Assembly (NCBI GenBank): GCA_001632435.1
Contig: KV423982.1
Coordinates: 91,341 to 155,340 of the forward strand
Source: Calocera cornea HHB12733
Lineage: Eukaryota; Basidiomycota; Dacrymycetes; Dacrymycetales; Dacrymycetaceae
Length of the DNA stretch: 64,000 bases
Reading direction: 5' to 3'
Under the pieces are notes generated by a model. That model saw only the letters and a program-made list of their open reading frames with translations, was not told the origin of the DNA and ran no database searches. This document shows, piece after piece, positions 48,772 through 59,919 of this stretch. The stretch's first letter is position 1, and each line of letters begins with the position of its first letter. Both the position numbers and the translations under genes were made by a program.

Positions 48772-51700
48772 GTGGAGTCTGCCGTCCGCCCGCTGCTCAA
48801 ACCTTGGCTTCAAGACACGACACGACACGACACGACGAGGCATTCAGTCACCCCCGCCCGCCTCGGATTGATCGGCCCCTCCCTCCCGTTCCCACATCTC
48901 CGCCGACCGACGCTGGCCACCCTCCGCCCGAGCCCGAGCCCGGACGGGCCACCGACCTCCTCCCTAGCCAGCATCAGCTCGACCCCCACCCCCTCGGCAG
49001 CGGCATACAGCGGCCCCACCTCCCTCCCCCTGCCCAACCCATCCCGCCGCCCCTCCCCCTCCCTCTCAACCCACACAGCCCACTCAACCGCATCCGCATC
49101 CACCTCCCCCTCAACCCGCTCCCGACCCACCCCCACCCCAGCCCAGGGAGCACGAGCGCAAGGCGACTTCGAGCGCCTCCTCCTCAGCAACACCACCCTC
49201 CTCCGCGCCCTCTCCCCCTCCGAGGCCCACCTCGGCCTCACCCCCGCGACCCCGAGCCCGAGCCCGGACGCGCTCGGCTTCAGCTTCGGCTTTGCGTCGG
49301 GGCCGCCGTCTGCTGGCTCCGCTTCACACTCACACTCAGGCGCACGCGCCGCTGCGACACGGCCGGCCACTGCGGGAGCACCCGCCGCGCCGGGGCTGAT
49401 CGAGGACCTGGAGGACTGGGGACAGTTCGACCTGAGCTTTGAGCACGTTGGGCGGGGGAGCTTGGACCGCCGGGAGCGCGAGCGAGCCGAGCGCGAGCAG
49501 AGGAACGGGAACGGGAACGGGAACGGGATGTCGGCTTCAGCAAGGAGCGCGGCTGCGGGTGCGGGTGCGGGGGGCGTGCCGGCCATGCCGACGGTTGTGC
49601 CGCCTACGCCGGGGCCGAGGAGGAGCGGGAGCGGGCCTACGCACGCTGCCAACGCTGCCGCCTTGAGCACTGTCATTTCCAACACCAGCACAAACACAAA
49701 CACCAATACGACGACGACGACGACGACGACGACGAGCACGAGCACTAGCAGCACCCACCGCGCACCCTCCCCCTCCGACGCTACGTTCCTCACCCCCCGC
49801 GACCGCGACCGCGACATAGAAGAAGCAGAAGCAGAAGCAGAAGGAGAAGGAGAAGGAGAAGGAGGAGCAGACCCAGACCCAGACGCGTTCGAATCCGAAA
49901 GCGCGAGCCGCCGCAGGAGCATATTCAGGACGGCGGGGACGGCCAGCAGCCCTGATCTGCAGACGCTGCTCCGGAAGGCGCGGGAGAAGGCTGGCGCGGC
50001 GGGCGGGGCCGGGACGCCCGGTACGGCCGAGTCGAGTGCCGTGGGCCAGACCGGGCAGACCGGGCTCGTGCCGAGCAGTACCGCCCCCGCGTCGAGCTCA
50101 GCAGCAGGCGGCGCGGGCGGCGCAGGAGCGGCGGGCAGGCCGAGGAGCGCTACGACGCGCACGCCGAGCCTCACGGTCAGCACGAGCGAGGCGAACTTGG
50201 GCAGGCTGCAGGGGATGAAGAGCGCTACTATTTTGCGGGAGCGGAGCGAGCGTGAGGGCGGGGGCGGGGCAGGGGGAGGGGGGAGGAGCGGGCGGGGCGG
50301 GGCGGAGGGGTACGCGAGTGCCCCGGGCGAGCCGGGGGGCAGGGAGCGGGAGGGGAGTACAAAGGTGCGTTTTCTCTTTTCCGCTTTCCTTTTTTCCGTC
50401 CTCCTTTGTTCTCTTCGCCTTGCGCGCTGTGAGGGGCACGAGGGGCGCCCCTGCGGGGCTCAAGAGCCCTAGAGGGGTGCATCCTCTCACTCTGACGCGC
50501 GGGCTCTGCCCTCTGCCCTCTGCCTTCGCAGTCCAGCGCGTGTATAGTGGATATTAGGTGCTGACGCATTCGTAGAGCGCCAAAGGCGCAGCCGCGAGCG
50601 TCCGGGCGCGGACGGCGGGGTTCTGGGGCAAGCTCATGGGCACGTCGCGTCAGGTTCGTCCTCCCGTCCCACTATCCTATCCGAACACAAAACACACCCT
50701 GACGCTACTCTCCCCTCCTTCTTCATCCTCTCTCTCGCTGCGTGCGTGCACTGGACTGGTCCGCCCGGCTACAGAAAGCCGCCCCGCCCCCCGTCCCGCA
50801 GATACCGGACAAGTACTCGAGCCCGGGCAGGATGAGCCAGGCGCAGAGGATCCGCGACGAGGTGCTTGCCCAGGCGCAGTCGCAGGCGCAGTCGCAGTCG
50901 GGGGCATCGTCGGCCGGCACGAGTCCTTCTCAGGCGGCGACGTCCAGCACAACGGCCCCGTCGTCCTCGGCCGCGACAGCAGGCACAGGCGGCGGCTCGG
51001 CCCCGCCCTCCTCCTTCCAGGCGCCCACCCCGCGCAGGCCAAGCACATCCAGCTCCGTCCCCTCGCTCGGCTCGTCCCTGAGCGGCAGCACAAGTGGCCC
51101 GGGCGCCCGCCGCCGGCCCTCCGTCTCCCCCGCGCGGCCCAGCACGTCCTCCGCCAGCAGTCGGCCCTCCACGACGACTGTCACCAACCACAACCACGGG
51201 AACGGGAACGGGAACGGGAACGGGAGCGGCGCGGGGGTCGGAGCGCCCCGGCCCAGCACGTCGTCGGACAAGTCCGTCGAGCAGCAGCTCCGCGACATGG
51301 TCGCTCTCTACCCTGCGCCGCGCACGTCTGGGGACCGCAAGCGGTCCGTGGACGTGCATCCTTCGTCCTCCGCGTCAGGCTCAGCCCCAGCGTCGGCGTC
51401 GGCCCTGGCGCGCGCGAGGAGCAGCAGCCGGGACGGGCGGCGGAGGAGCATGAGCGTGAGCGACCTGGACTGGCAGACGTTCCTGCGCGAGACGGCGAGC
51501 GGGCTGTCCGTCAGCCCTGCCAAGCCCGCCAGTGGCCTCACTGCCACTTCCACTTCCACTTCCGCTTCCACTGCTTCCAGCGCAGGCGCATTCGGCACGA
51601 CCAGCACTGGCGGCCTCACGCACACGCACACCCTCCCGAGCTTGTCGATCAACACGAGCGCTTCCGCCCAGGCGCATGCGCAGGCGCACGTGGCGCGAGC

Positions 51701-54700
51701 GAGGCCGGCCCCGCTCGGCCCCGGCTCGGGCAGCTCGTCGAGCGCGCCCGCTAGCTCGCCCGATGCCGAGGCCATGAGCGTGCCTAGCACTGCGCGCACG
51801 GGGAGCTTCATGACCGCGACGGAGGGGCATGAGTGTGTGCCCTCTGGCGGGGAGGGCCGGGCGAGCGTGGCGGGCAGCGGCAGCGCGCGGGACAAGGGCC
51901 GCCTGAGCGTGCTGACCGCCTCTGGCTCCGGGTACGGCTCCGCCGAGGGCAGGGACAGCACCGACGGGCGGGAGAGCGTGCATTCCCAGGCCAGTGCCGG
52001 TGCCGGCGGCGCCGTGGGGGGGAGGGCGCTCGAGCTGCCCCGGGCTGGGGAGGAGGAGGGCGCGCGGACGCCCACCAGCGCTACTACTGCTACTGGGTCC
52101 GCGGGGACGGGCACGACCGCTATGGCCGGCAGGGCGAGCGAGGACGCGACCCTCCTGCCCGAGGGGAAGAAGAGGGTCCCCATGCCCCCACGGACCACGT
52201 CCGCGCCCTCGCCGGGCAGCGCGACCACTTCGGTGTCGACTGTGACCGCCTCATCGGCCAGCACAAGCGCTACGACTCCGAGCCGGCTCCTGCCGGTGCC
52301 TCCAGCTGCCGCGAGCAGCAAGTCCATCCCCCTTCCCGCCGGCGGGCCGCCCGCCGCGGGGCCAGCGTTCCTCCTTTCCCCCAGCTCGCCCACCCCGAGC
52401 GCATATGCGGTCCCGCACCACCGGAGCGCCTCCGCCTCCGCCCCTTCGCTCGCCATCTACCCCGCGCACGCGCACCCCGCCCTCGGTCTGGGCGTGGACG
52501 CCCCCGCCCCTGCGGGCGCGGCCGGCACCTCCCCAGCCAACTCGACGCTCGAGGGGATGGAGAGCCGCGCGTGGGAGCTGGCGCGCAAGTGCTGGGACGA
52601 GGAGCAGGGGTGGATCGGCCGCGAGCGGATGGCAGAGTGGCTCGGCGGCGTCGGGGCGATCAACAAGGCCGCCCTCAAGCACTACATGGACTTTTTCGAC
52701 TTTTCCTCCCTGAGGCTCGACCAGGCTTTCCGCAGGTTGTGCGCCAAGCTGTACCTCAAGGCGGAGACGCAGCAGCTGGATAGGATCTTGGATCAGTTTG
52801 CACGCCGGTATTGGGAGTGCAACCCCGCGACCATCTACGGCAGCGCCAGTGTCGTCCACGCCATCGCTTACTCGCTGCTGCTGCTCAACACCGATCTGCA
52901 TATCGCCGAGCTCAGCAGCCATATGAGCCGCCGCGAATTTGTCAGGAACACGATGGAGACCGTGTGGGCGCAGCTGCGGCCTGAACAGCGGGACAACGCA
53001 CCGATCAGCCCGGCTAGCGTCACCAGCGGGCCGCCTGTCGTCATTTCGCGCACACCAGGAGGGAGCGTCAGCATGGACATCCCCCGGACATCGCTGTCCA
53101 GCCCTGTGGAAGAGGGCGAGACGGAGATTCCGCCCGTGAAGCACCAGCGCGACCGCAGCGGCAGCCTTACGAGCTGGAAGGACAAGCTTCAGCGGAGCGA
53201 CACCGCGCCCATGCTGAGCATGATGGGCACGGAGAAGAAGGAGCACGCGCACATTGCCAGCGTGAGTGTGCCGGTGCTGCGCAAGAGCGAGAGCGAGATG
53301 AGTATGGACGAGGCGGCCACGGCTGCTGTGGCCGCTCACAAAGCCGGCGCACAGGACTACGGCAAAGGGTGGGAAGGCGACATGGAAAGCCTCCTCAAGG
53401 ACATGTTCAACAGCGTCAAAACGCAGCAGATCCTCCAGCCAATCGCCAACATGTCGGCATCGTCCACCAACCTCAGTTCTGCTATGCGCCGCCCGTCTGT
53501 ACGCACGCCCGGTAACCTTAAACGCGGCAGCATACGCGGCCTCCATCAGCTTCTCAGTGCCAGTGGCCCGCAAAGCCCGTACTCGAGTGCGGGCGGCAGC
53601 AGCAGTTCCATCGACGGCCGCCTCAGCCCCGCGCCCAGCTTCGCGACGAGCGAGACGAATTTCGGAAGCGGCTCGACGCTGTTCACACCGACGCTCGGCT
53701 TTGCGAGTAACCTCAGCCACAGCATAATCAAGGAATCTCTCGGCGAGGATTCCGACGGCCACCGTTCCGGCCGTGGACTCAGTACCGCCGGGGGAAAACG
53801 CGACCTCGCTTCCCATTCCACTGCCAGTCTAGTCAGCCAGGGTCAGGAATCCAACGACGATGGCGAGCTTTCCGATGAGGAACTGGCGCTCCTCGGGCCG
53901 CCTTGGGCGAAGGAAGGCATGCTCTGCAGGAAGCAGTACTGGGAGAGCGCTGGGAAGCGGGCGAAGAACAAGGACTGGAAGGACGTCTTCGTTGTCATCC
54001 AGAAGGGAGAGCTCAGTATGTTCGTTTTCGGCGAGGGGAGCAGTACAAGGGCGGGCGCAGGTGTTGGCGGTGGAAACTGGCTGGTACGTTGCATATGGTC
54101 ATGTCCTTCAAATTGCTGAATTCCTCGGCAGAGCAATGCGCAACAAGTCGGCAGCGTCACCCTCGCCCACTCACTCGCACATGTTCTGCCTCCACCTGGC
54201 TACAACCGCCAGCGGCCGCATTGCTTTGTGCTCACCCTATCTGATGGCGCTGTATACTTCTTCCAAGCCGGCACAGAGGATCTCGTCAACGAATGGGTGT
54301 CCACTTGCAACTACTGGGCTGCGCGCCTTTCCAAGGAGCCCTTGCAGGGCGGCGTCTCGAACATGGAGTATGGCTGGAATCGCGTCATCCCTGGATCGTC
54401 AGCGTATGCCGTCGAACAACGCGCCGATACGCTCAGCATCAAGTCGTCCAGCATGAGCCTGCGTATCGGCAACAGCCCATATGCGGACAGGACCCTCATC
54501 GCCGAGTGGAAGACTCCGATGGCACCTTCCATTCCGAGTACGCTGGACGAGGAGACACAGCTCGAGTCACTTCAGAAGCACGTCAAGACCCTGCAGAATG
54601 ACTTGGATGCGCATACGCAGCTAAAGCAGCCGATGTTGCAGCTGGTAAGCTCCATATGCCATCCTTCCGTAGCGCGTACCTGATCCTTCTGACAGTATAC

Positions 54701-55073
54701 TCCTCGCTCCACTCCATATGCCAGAGCACTCGCCAATTGGGAGAAGAAGTCGCAGTACCTGCTATCCGAGGTCGTCAAGTACACGTCATATGTCGAATCC
54801 TTGCGGAACGCCATGTCACTTCGACTGAAGAAACAAGGCGAAAAGACTATGGAGCGCGCCCTCAACAAGGGCAGCACCGCTATCGTCGACCTCGTCTCTC
54901 CTTCCAGCGCAAGCGCGTCAAGCGCTAACACCGCCGCCCCGGGACCGTCTCGGAAGGCGAGCAGCGCACCTGTCGACACGATCCAGGAACTTCCAGAGCC
55001 GGTTACGCCCGCGAAAAGCGAGTTTCACGGATCGAATTCCGGCCATAAAAAGGATGTCGAGGCTGAGCCTTGA
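48772..55073 (+). CDS. Sec7-PH Arf guanine-nucleotide exchange factor
   Basis: Exons 48772-50364, 50576-50653, 50775-54083, 54132-54644 and 54696-55073 all join in phase 0, giving about 1950 residues. The 5' end is unresolved: the first exon has no early ATG, so an upstream exon is likely. The Sec7 domain (about residues 1155-1335) shows ELARKCWDEEQGWIGRERMA, the catalytic-helix region LCAKLYLKAETQQLDRILDQ with the expected glutamate, and LLLLNTDLHIAELSS. A PH domain follows (about 1600-1770: KEGMLCRKQYWESAGKRAKN, then GAVYFFQAGTEDLVNEWVST), and a C-terminal coiled coil ends it (LESLQKHVKTLQNDLD). This Sec7-PH-coiled-coil order is that of the EFA6/Syt1-like family, which activates Arf GTPases at the plasma membrane. 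The N-terminal half is low-complexity Ser/Ala/Gly/Thr-rich, with Asn-Gly repeats. Confidence 0.92.
49500..49530 (+). repeat. Asn-Gly coding repeat (gggaac)n
   Basis: Tandem 6-bp units coding for alternating Asn-Gly within the disordered N-terminus of the Sec7 protein. A second stretch of the same type occurs at about 51196-51224. Confidence 0.8.
49707..49740 (+). repeat. Trinucleotide (acg)n repeat coding for Thr
   Basis: About ten tandem acg codons in the Sec7 gene's N-terminal region code for a poly-Thr tract. Such a tract could vary in length between strains without shifting the frame. Confidence 0.8.
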
Positions 55074-56510
55074 TGAACCATGATTTTTCTTTATGATTCC
55101 TTTATTCCATGTTTCAGCTTTGGGGCGATACGTCGTTGCGTTATATCCTTCTGACACCAAGATAACCCTTCATTTCATCGCTGGCAAAGTGTTTGTAGAT
55201 TACATTATCACCTTTCGCAATTCACCCGTTCAGGCATTGTCCGCCGATCCCATTGCGTTCCCTGCGGCAAGTGTATTCATAAGCGGCTTCTGGATTTATT
55301 GAGCTCGACGAGTCCGGGCTGAGAGAAGCATGATGGGAACGAGTAACTCTTCGTGTGTGCGATCAATGGGCCTTACTAGTCGCCAGAGCTCCCTCCTCGT
55401 CTAGAGCATCCTGTCGGCCTCTATCAGACTGGTGGGCAGGTTCAAGGGTAGGCTACACCGCGGTAATGAGCGGAAGATGCTGACCGCAGTTGTCTCAGAT
55501 GTGCCGTTCGCATCGGGGATGCCCCTTGACCATCATGGAAGATGCGTCGCTGACAAAGTGCCGAGCACATCACGGCCATTGCGGTCAGCTGCGGTCCAAA
55601 TTGATGCGTTCGAGCCCCACCGAGGAGAGCCTGACGGGCGGCAAAGATATATTGATGGCTGCTGATGGTTGTCGAGGGCGGAGAAGCGCAGGAAGGTTTG
55701 CTTGCGGCACGGCAAGCCTCGGCGGCAAAGGTCCAGACCGACGGATCCAACGACTTGCTCCACGTCCATTTCTCCAGAACGCCTACCCTGCGTGTAGGCT
55801 TAGCCTCGTATCTCTTGATCGTTCTGGCACCCGGCCCTGTTGTCCGAGGGATCATTCTGCACTCCGCATACGTCGACGTGGAAACTTGACTGTATTTCGA
55901 GCCGGGGCTCTGAAACGCCTGCTGCAGGCGGATAACGAAGCGCACCGCCTTTGCAGGTATGCCGCTCAGATGTTCTTGTTGCTCTCCGCTGCGGGCTTTA
56001 AAGTGCGTGTTACTCTGATCTATCCTACCGGCGGCATGATGGCACCCGTTCCAGCAAATGCTCGGGCCCCATTCACTGTCGCGCAACCGCACATTCACGC
56101 GACTGCCGGATTCTGAATTCACACGGTCAACGCTGGCACGCATGCTATTGCGGTGCTCTAAGCCTCGGACCGAGCCAATATCTCTGATTGAAAGTGGTAC
56201 TCGGTGTACATTTCTCGACGCCTGGGACGTGCCGTGTCCGCACTCACGGCGCACCCCTGCCGAAACTGCGGGCGAGCGCGGAGCCGAAGATTGTCCAGTT
56301 GTATTCTTATCCCGTGCTTCGCGAGGAGAAGCCCTGATAGAGGGAAGATAGTTCCGATCACCTCATCAAGCGATCAAATCCATCAAAAACTTGTCTGATG
56401 GGCGTCCTCGTCGAGATTGCGCTACTTTTTACCGCCCGCCGGGTGGTCAAGTTGGACGACCAACTTGCGCCTCTGCAGGCCCACTCCTTCTGCAACTCTA
56501 CAGGCCCCTA
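55074..56510. other. Intergenic region, no supported gene
   Basis: 1.4 kb between the Sec7 gene and the GATA-type gene. Overlapping open frames exist on both strands (minus 56254-55442, plus 55490-56116). Neither has a recognisable domain, a better start context or a coding-like composition, so no gene is called. Confidence 0.45.
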
Positions 56511-57182
56511 ATGTCGTCCAGCGGACTCGTCAAGCGCGAGCCCTCGCCGGAGCCGATGCGTGAGATCCTAGGGCGGGCTTATCGATCCACGTTTTGATGG
56601 CTGATAGGGCTCCGCACAGTGTTCTCTCCAGAGCCCAGGAGCGGGCCAGGCAGGCGCGACCTCGCCCCGCCGCCGTCGACCGAGCCCGCACCGTATAGCA
56701 GGATGCAGGCCCCTTCGTGGCGGGTCCAGTCATCTTCTGCAACGGCAGCATCTCCCTCCGGCTCGGCCGGCCAGCGCTCCTGGCTCAGCACCGTGCAAAA
56801 CAACGACCCTGAAGCGGACCGCTCCGATCGGTTCGAGCGCTTCGACCGGTTCGGCCCGTCCTCCCCGTCCGGCGGTGCCACATCGAGCGTGTTCCCCTCG
56901 TACGGCGCGCCGAACACGCCGATGCGGCCGAACCAGCGGCACGCACCGGGGTACACCTGCCCGGACTGCGAGACGACGCACACCGCGGCGTGGCGGTGGT
57001 ACGAAGGGCGGAAATACTGCAACGCTTGCGGGTTGCACCGCAAGGCCAATGGGAAGAAACGCTCGGAGCGGCTCATCGAGCAGGACAAGCAACGTAGGCT
57101 CGACAAGGAACGCGCGGAGAGGGAGTTTCTCAATCGCATCGACGCGGGCGGCGCTATCAAGCGCGAGGGGACGGCACAGTGA
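56511..57182 (+). CDS. GATA-type zinc-finger protein with shortened finger
   Basis: Exon 1 (56511-56559, MSSSGLVKREPSPEPM) splices over a 72-bp intron to exon 2 (56632-57182), and the phases match. The result is 199 residues. The finger (about residues 126-150) reads CPDCETTHTAAWRWYEGRKY followed by CNACGLHRKANGKKRSERL. The Trp, the CNACGL and the basic tail are hallmarks of GATA factors, which bind DNA in the nucleus. The loop between the two Cys pairs has 16 residues, where 17 or 18 is usual. A basic, charged helix follows (EQDKQRRLDKERAEREFLNR). The short KREPSPEP start resembles a SUMO-site-like ΨKxE pattern. Its 3' end is 76 bases before an assembly gap, so a longer isoform could exist. 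Confidence 0.85.
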
Positions 57183-57803
57183 TCGTAGGTCCTTTCTGCT
57201 TCCTTGTTCGTCCATTGTCTCGGGGCCATGTCTCCGTTGTTTGCCCGCTCCTTTGTCNNNNNNNNNNNNNNNNNNNNNNNNNNNNNNNNNNNNNNNNNNN
57301 NNNNNNNNNNNNNNNNNNNNNNNNNNNNNNNNNNNNNNNNNNNNNNNNNNNNNNNNNNNNNNNNNGCTCGAGCTTCCCCTCCTGGCCTCAGGACCGATCC
57401 CGCGCAGTCCTCCCGATCCCCCATCATTTCTCCCCCATCCTTTCGCCTAACCCCCTCTGCCCGTCCATCTTCCCATCTCAAGAACTTCTGCGCCTCTCTT
57501 CCTGTCGGGACTGTGCTGACTCACCCTTCCATTCCCAGTCTAACACAACCTAATACCAATTCCAGGGCCGGCCCCGTTTCCTTTTCTCTCTCGGAACACC
57601 TCAGCATCTTTCTCAATTTTAATCCCTCGAATCTCCCGAATCTTCAATCTGGACGGAGCAATAGCCCAAGTCTTATGGATCCTCGGCAACCGGTTACGGC
57701 ACACACTAGTTTCAACAACTATACGCTCCCGGCTTTTTGTTCCTTGTATAACGTACGATTGGGTAGATACCGGTAACGCGTACAGTACACGATTTGCATT
57801 TGC
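57183..57803. other. Assembly gap (Ns 57258-57365) and flanks
   Basis: A run of 108 Ns is followed by pyrimidine-rich sequence with no clear gene. Whether the flanks are adjacent in the genome is unknown. Confidence 0.85.
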
Positions 57804-58151
57804 ACGATCAGTCGCGGCTTCAACAAACCGCGTCCTGCTCCTGCACAGCCTACCAACAAGGAGAAGGCTCTTCGAACACGCCCGGAGCCCCTGCAAGCCC
57901 AGAAGCAGCCGCGGCCCTACAATCCGGATTTGCGAACCGCTGTTCCCCCATCTCGCCGCGCAGAACATACACCTCCTGTCGAAGGCTCCACTGCTGCTCC
58001 TCCACCTTATGCTGCTGCGATGCCGCCTGTCACCAATCCGTATGCGGCCCAGTCGTATCCCTACTACAACCCTTTGGCTCAGTATAGCGCGTGCACATTT
58101 TCCAGCATTTCTCATTTCCAGTCTTGGTGTCGGTTAAGGTCCAGGGAATGA
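57804..58151 (+). CDS. Orphan exon fragment, Pro/Tyr/Gln-rich
   Basis: An open stretch of about 115 codons without an ATG start. It reads GFNKPRPAPAQPTNKEKALR..., with a PYAAQSYPYYNPLAQY stretch near its end. An acceptor-like cag precedes it. The composition looks coding, and the Tyr/Pro/Ala end is typical of disordered tails in transcription regulators. It may be a 3' exon of a gene whose 5' part is lost in the gap at 57258-57365, possibly the GATA-type gene. No family can be assigned. Confidence 0.35.
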   Translation, partial: TISRGFNKPRPAPAQPTNKEKALRTRPEPLQAQKQPRPYNPDLRTAVPPSRRAEHTPPVEGSTAAPPPYAAAMPPVTNPYAAQSYPYYNPLAQYSACTFSSISHFQSWCRLRSRE

Positions 58152-58554
58152 GAATGATATTCTGAGTCAAACGGAGGTGGTGCTAGCCGGGATCCGGTAC
58201 GCTCGGGCGTAGAGCCAAAAAAAACAGCGGACGAGGCGCCAGAGTTGCTTCTAGCGGAGATACTGTAAGGGCAGCCGGAGTACAGAGACGCATGTCATCG
58301 CACTGCAGCTCTCGCCTCTCGGGCAGCGAGTGGAGAGGCGCCGTTTCCACGGAAACTCGTCAATCGTCAACCGGCAACCGTTCTGCTGGGCCAGAGGAGC
58401 CAGGGCGCAGATGACTAGACGATGACTAGACACATAACGCAACAGGCGGGTCCGCAGCACCCCAGCGGGGAGGGGGAGCAGGGCAGCCAGAGTGCGCCCT
58501 GAACGGCAGAGCATTGAGCAACCCAGGTCCAGGTCCGAGGAGGAGAAGGACGGC

Positions 58555-58580
58555 GGACGGCGGACGGCGGACGGCGGAAG
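58555..58580. repeat. 7-bp tandem repeat (ggcggac)n
   Basis: Between three and four copies of a 7-base unit in intergenic DNA. No function is evident. Confidence 0.75.
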
Positions 58581-59766
58581 ACACAGACTCGGACGCTTGG
58601 TGCCTCTACGGCCAGCCTCTCCTCAGCAGCGGCAGGGCGCGATACACTCAGCCTGGACCTCACAGCGCCCCTGGCCAAAGCACCCCACTACTGCACTACT
58701 GTGAGGGCCCAGGGGCGCGGGGCAGGCGATGGGTCGCGGCGAGTCTCATGCGAGGGGGGGGGAGGGAGCAGGCCTCGAGAGGGGGGATGTGAGGACTGGG
58801 TGCGCCCGAGGCGGTTCTTGTAGGGCTTGGAAAGCTGTCAGAGGCGGGTGGAGGGTGGAGGGTGGTGAAAATGACCAGTGGTCGCCTGGGCCTAGTGAGT
58901 CCTCGGTCATTCGTCAGAGGTGACACTGCGGTGGCCCGGTGGGCGGGAAGCGCTTGGGCCAAACCGGATACTGGATACTGGCCGTATGGGATGGGAGTAT
59001 TGGTGTCATGGCCAAGGTGGCACGGGGTGATATGAATGTTGTTCCTAGCCGGAGTGCGGCAAGAAGCAGGATGTACGGGCTGAGCGATCTGTGGCCGGGG
59101 TGGTTTGTGTGCCTGCGGTGTGCCGTGCGGCCGTCTCCCCCAATATTAATGCGCACCCTTGCCCTCGCTCTCTTCCCCGAAGAAGAGGTGTGGCATGGGA
59201 CTAAGGTACTGCCGAATTGAGACATGCAGAGTGCGGCAGAATGTTAAGATTCTCCGGGGCGTCTCTCTCTGAGTTGATGTGTGGCCTGAAGAGGAGAGCA
59301 TGGGAGGGACGGCCAGTGAGGCCCATGGGGCGTCTCCTCTGCCCTGATCGCAGCAGTGCAGTATATCGAGCGAGGGTGGAGCCTGTCAGCGGTTGAATCA
59401 TGCATTGCACTACAGTACCTATTCGCGTTCCAGTGAAGGTGGCCCAAAGCGGAGGAGAGGATGACGGTTCGGGCGGGGGGATATCGATGACGAGGCGCCA
59501 CCGCGGGAAGAAGATGATGTCATCGGGCCGACCCTTGTGCATGCGCGGCTACGGTCACCATCCGCCGGCACTGATGATCCATCGGCCTTACCCACCACAG
59601 GGACTGTGCGGCATATACGTGAGGAGAAGGCGAAGGCGAAGCTGGGCGGATGCGCCGAGGGGGACTCGATGACGACCGTGTCACGCGGGTCGGCAGTCTG
59701 CTCGCTCCTGCACCCACTCGCCGAGGCAGCGCACGGCAGGATGATCTCCAGCTGCCAGGAGGCGCG

Positions 59767-59773
59767 TATATAA
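59767..59773 (+). promoter_or_regulatory. TATA-like box upstream of MFS sugar transporter
   Basis: The sequence tatataa lies about 150 bp before the start codon at 59920. This is a plausible place for a core promoter element in a fungal gene. No other close match is apparent between it and the ATG. Confidence 0.5.
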
Positions 59774-59919
59774 CTCATGGCTGGCCGAGGGTTAGAGTCG
59801 CTACTCGCATGGGCGCATACACCTCCCTCGCTCCCTCCGCACTCATCCCAACGAACCGACAACGACACCACCACCAGTGACACCCGCAACACCCCAATCT
59901 CACCCGCAACCCGCCCACC

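Larger units (their letters stand above)
58152..59919. other. Intergenic region before the MFS gene
   Basis: 1.77 kb with no supported gene. It includes a short 7-bp tandem repeat at about 58555-58580 and ends in the promoter of the MFS gene. Several open frames are random-looking. Confidence 0.5.

Noticed and set aside
55442..56254. 270-codon open frame on the minus strand, overlapped by a 208-codon frame on the plus strand
   Set aside because: Neither translation has a recognisable domain, and long frames on both strands are expected from GC-rich DNA.
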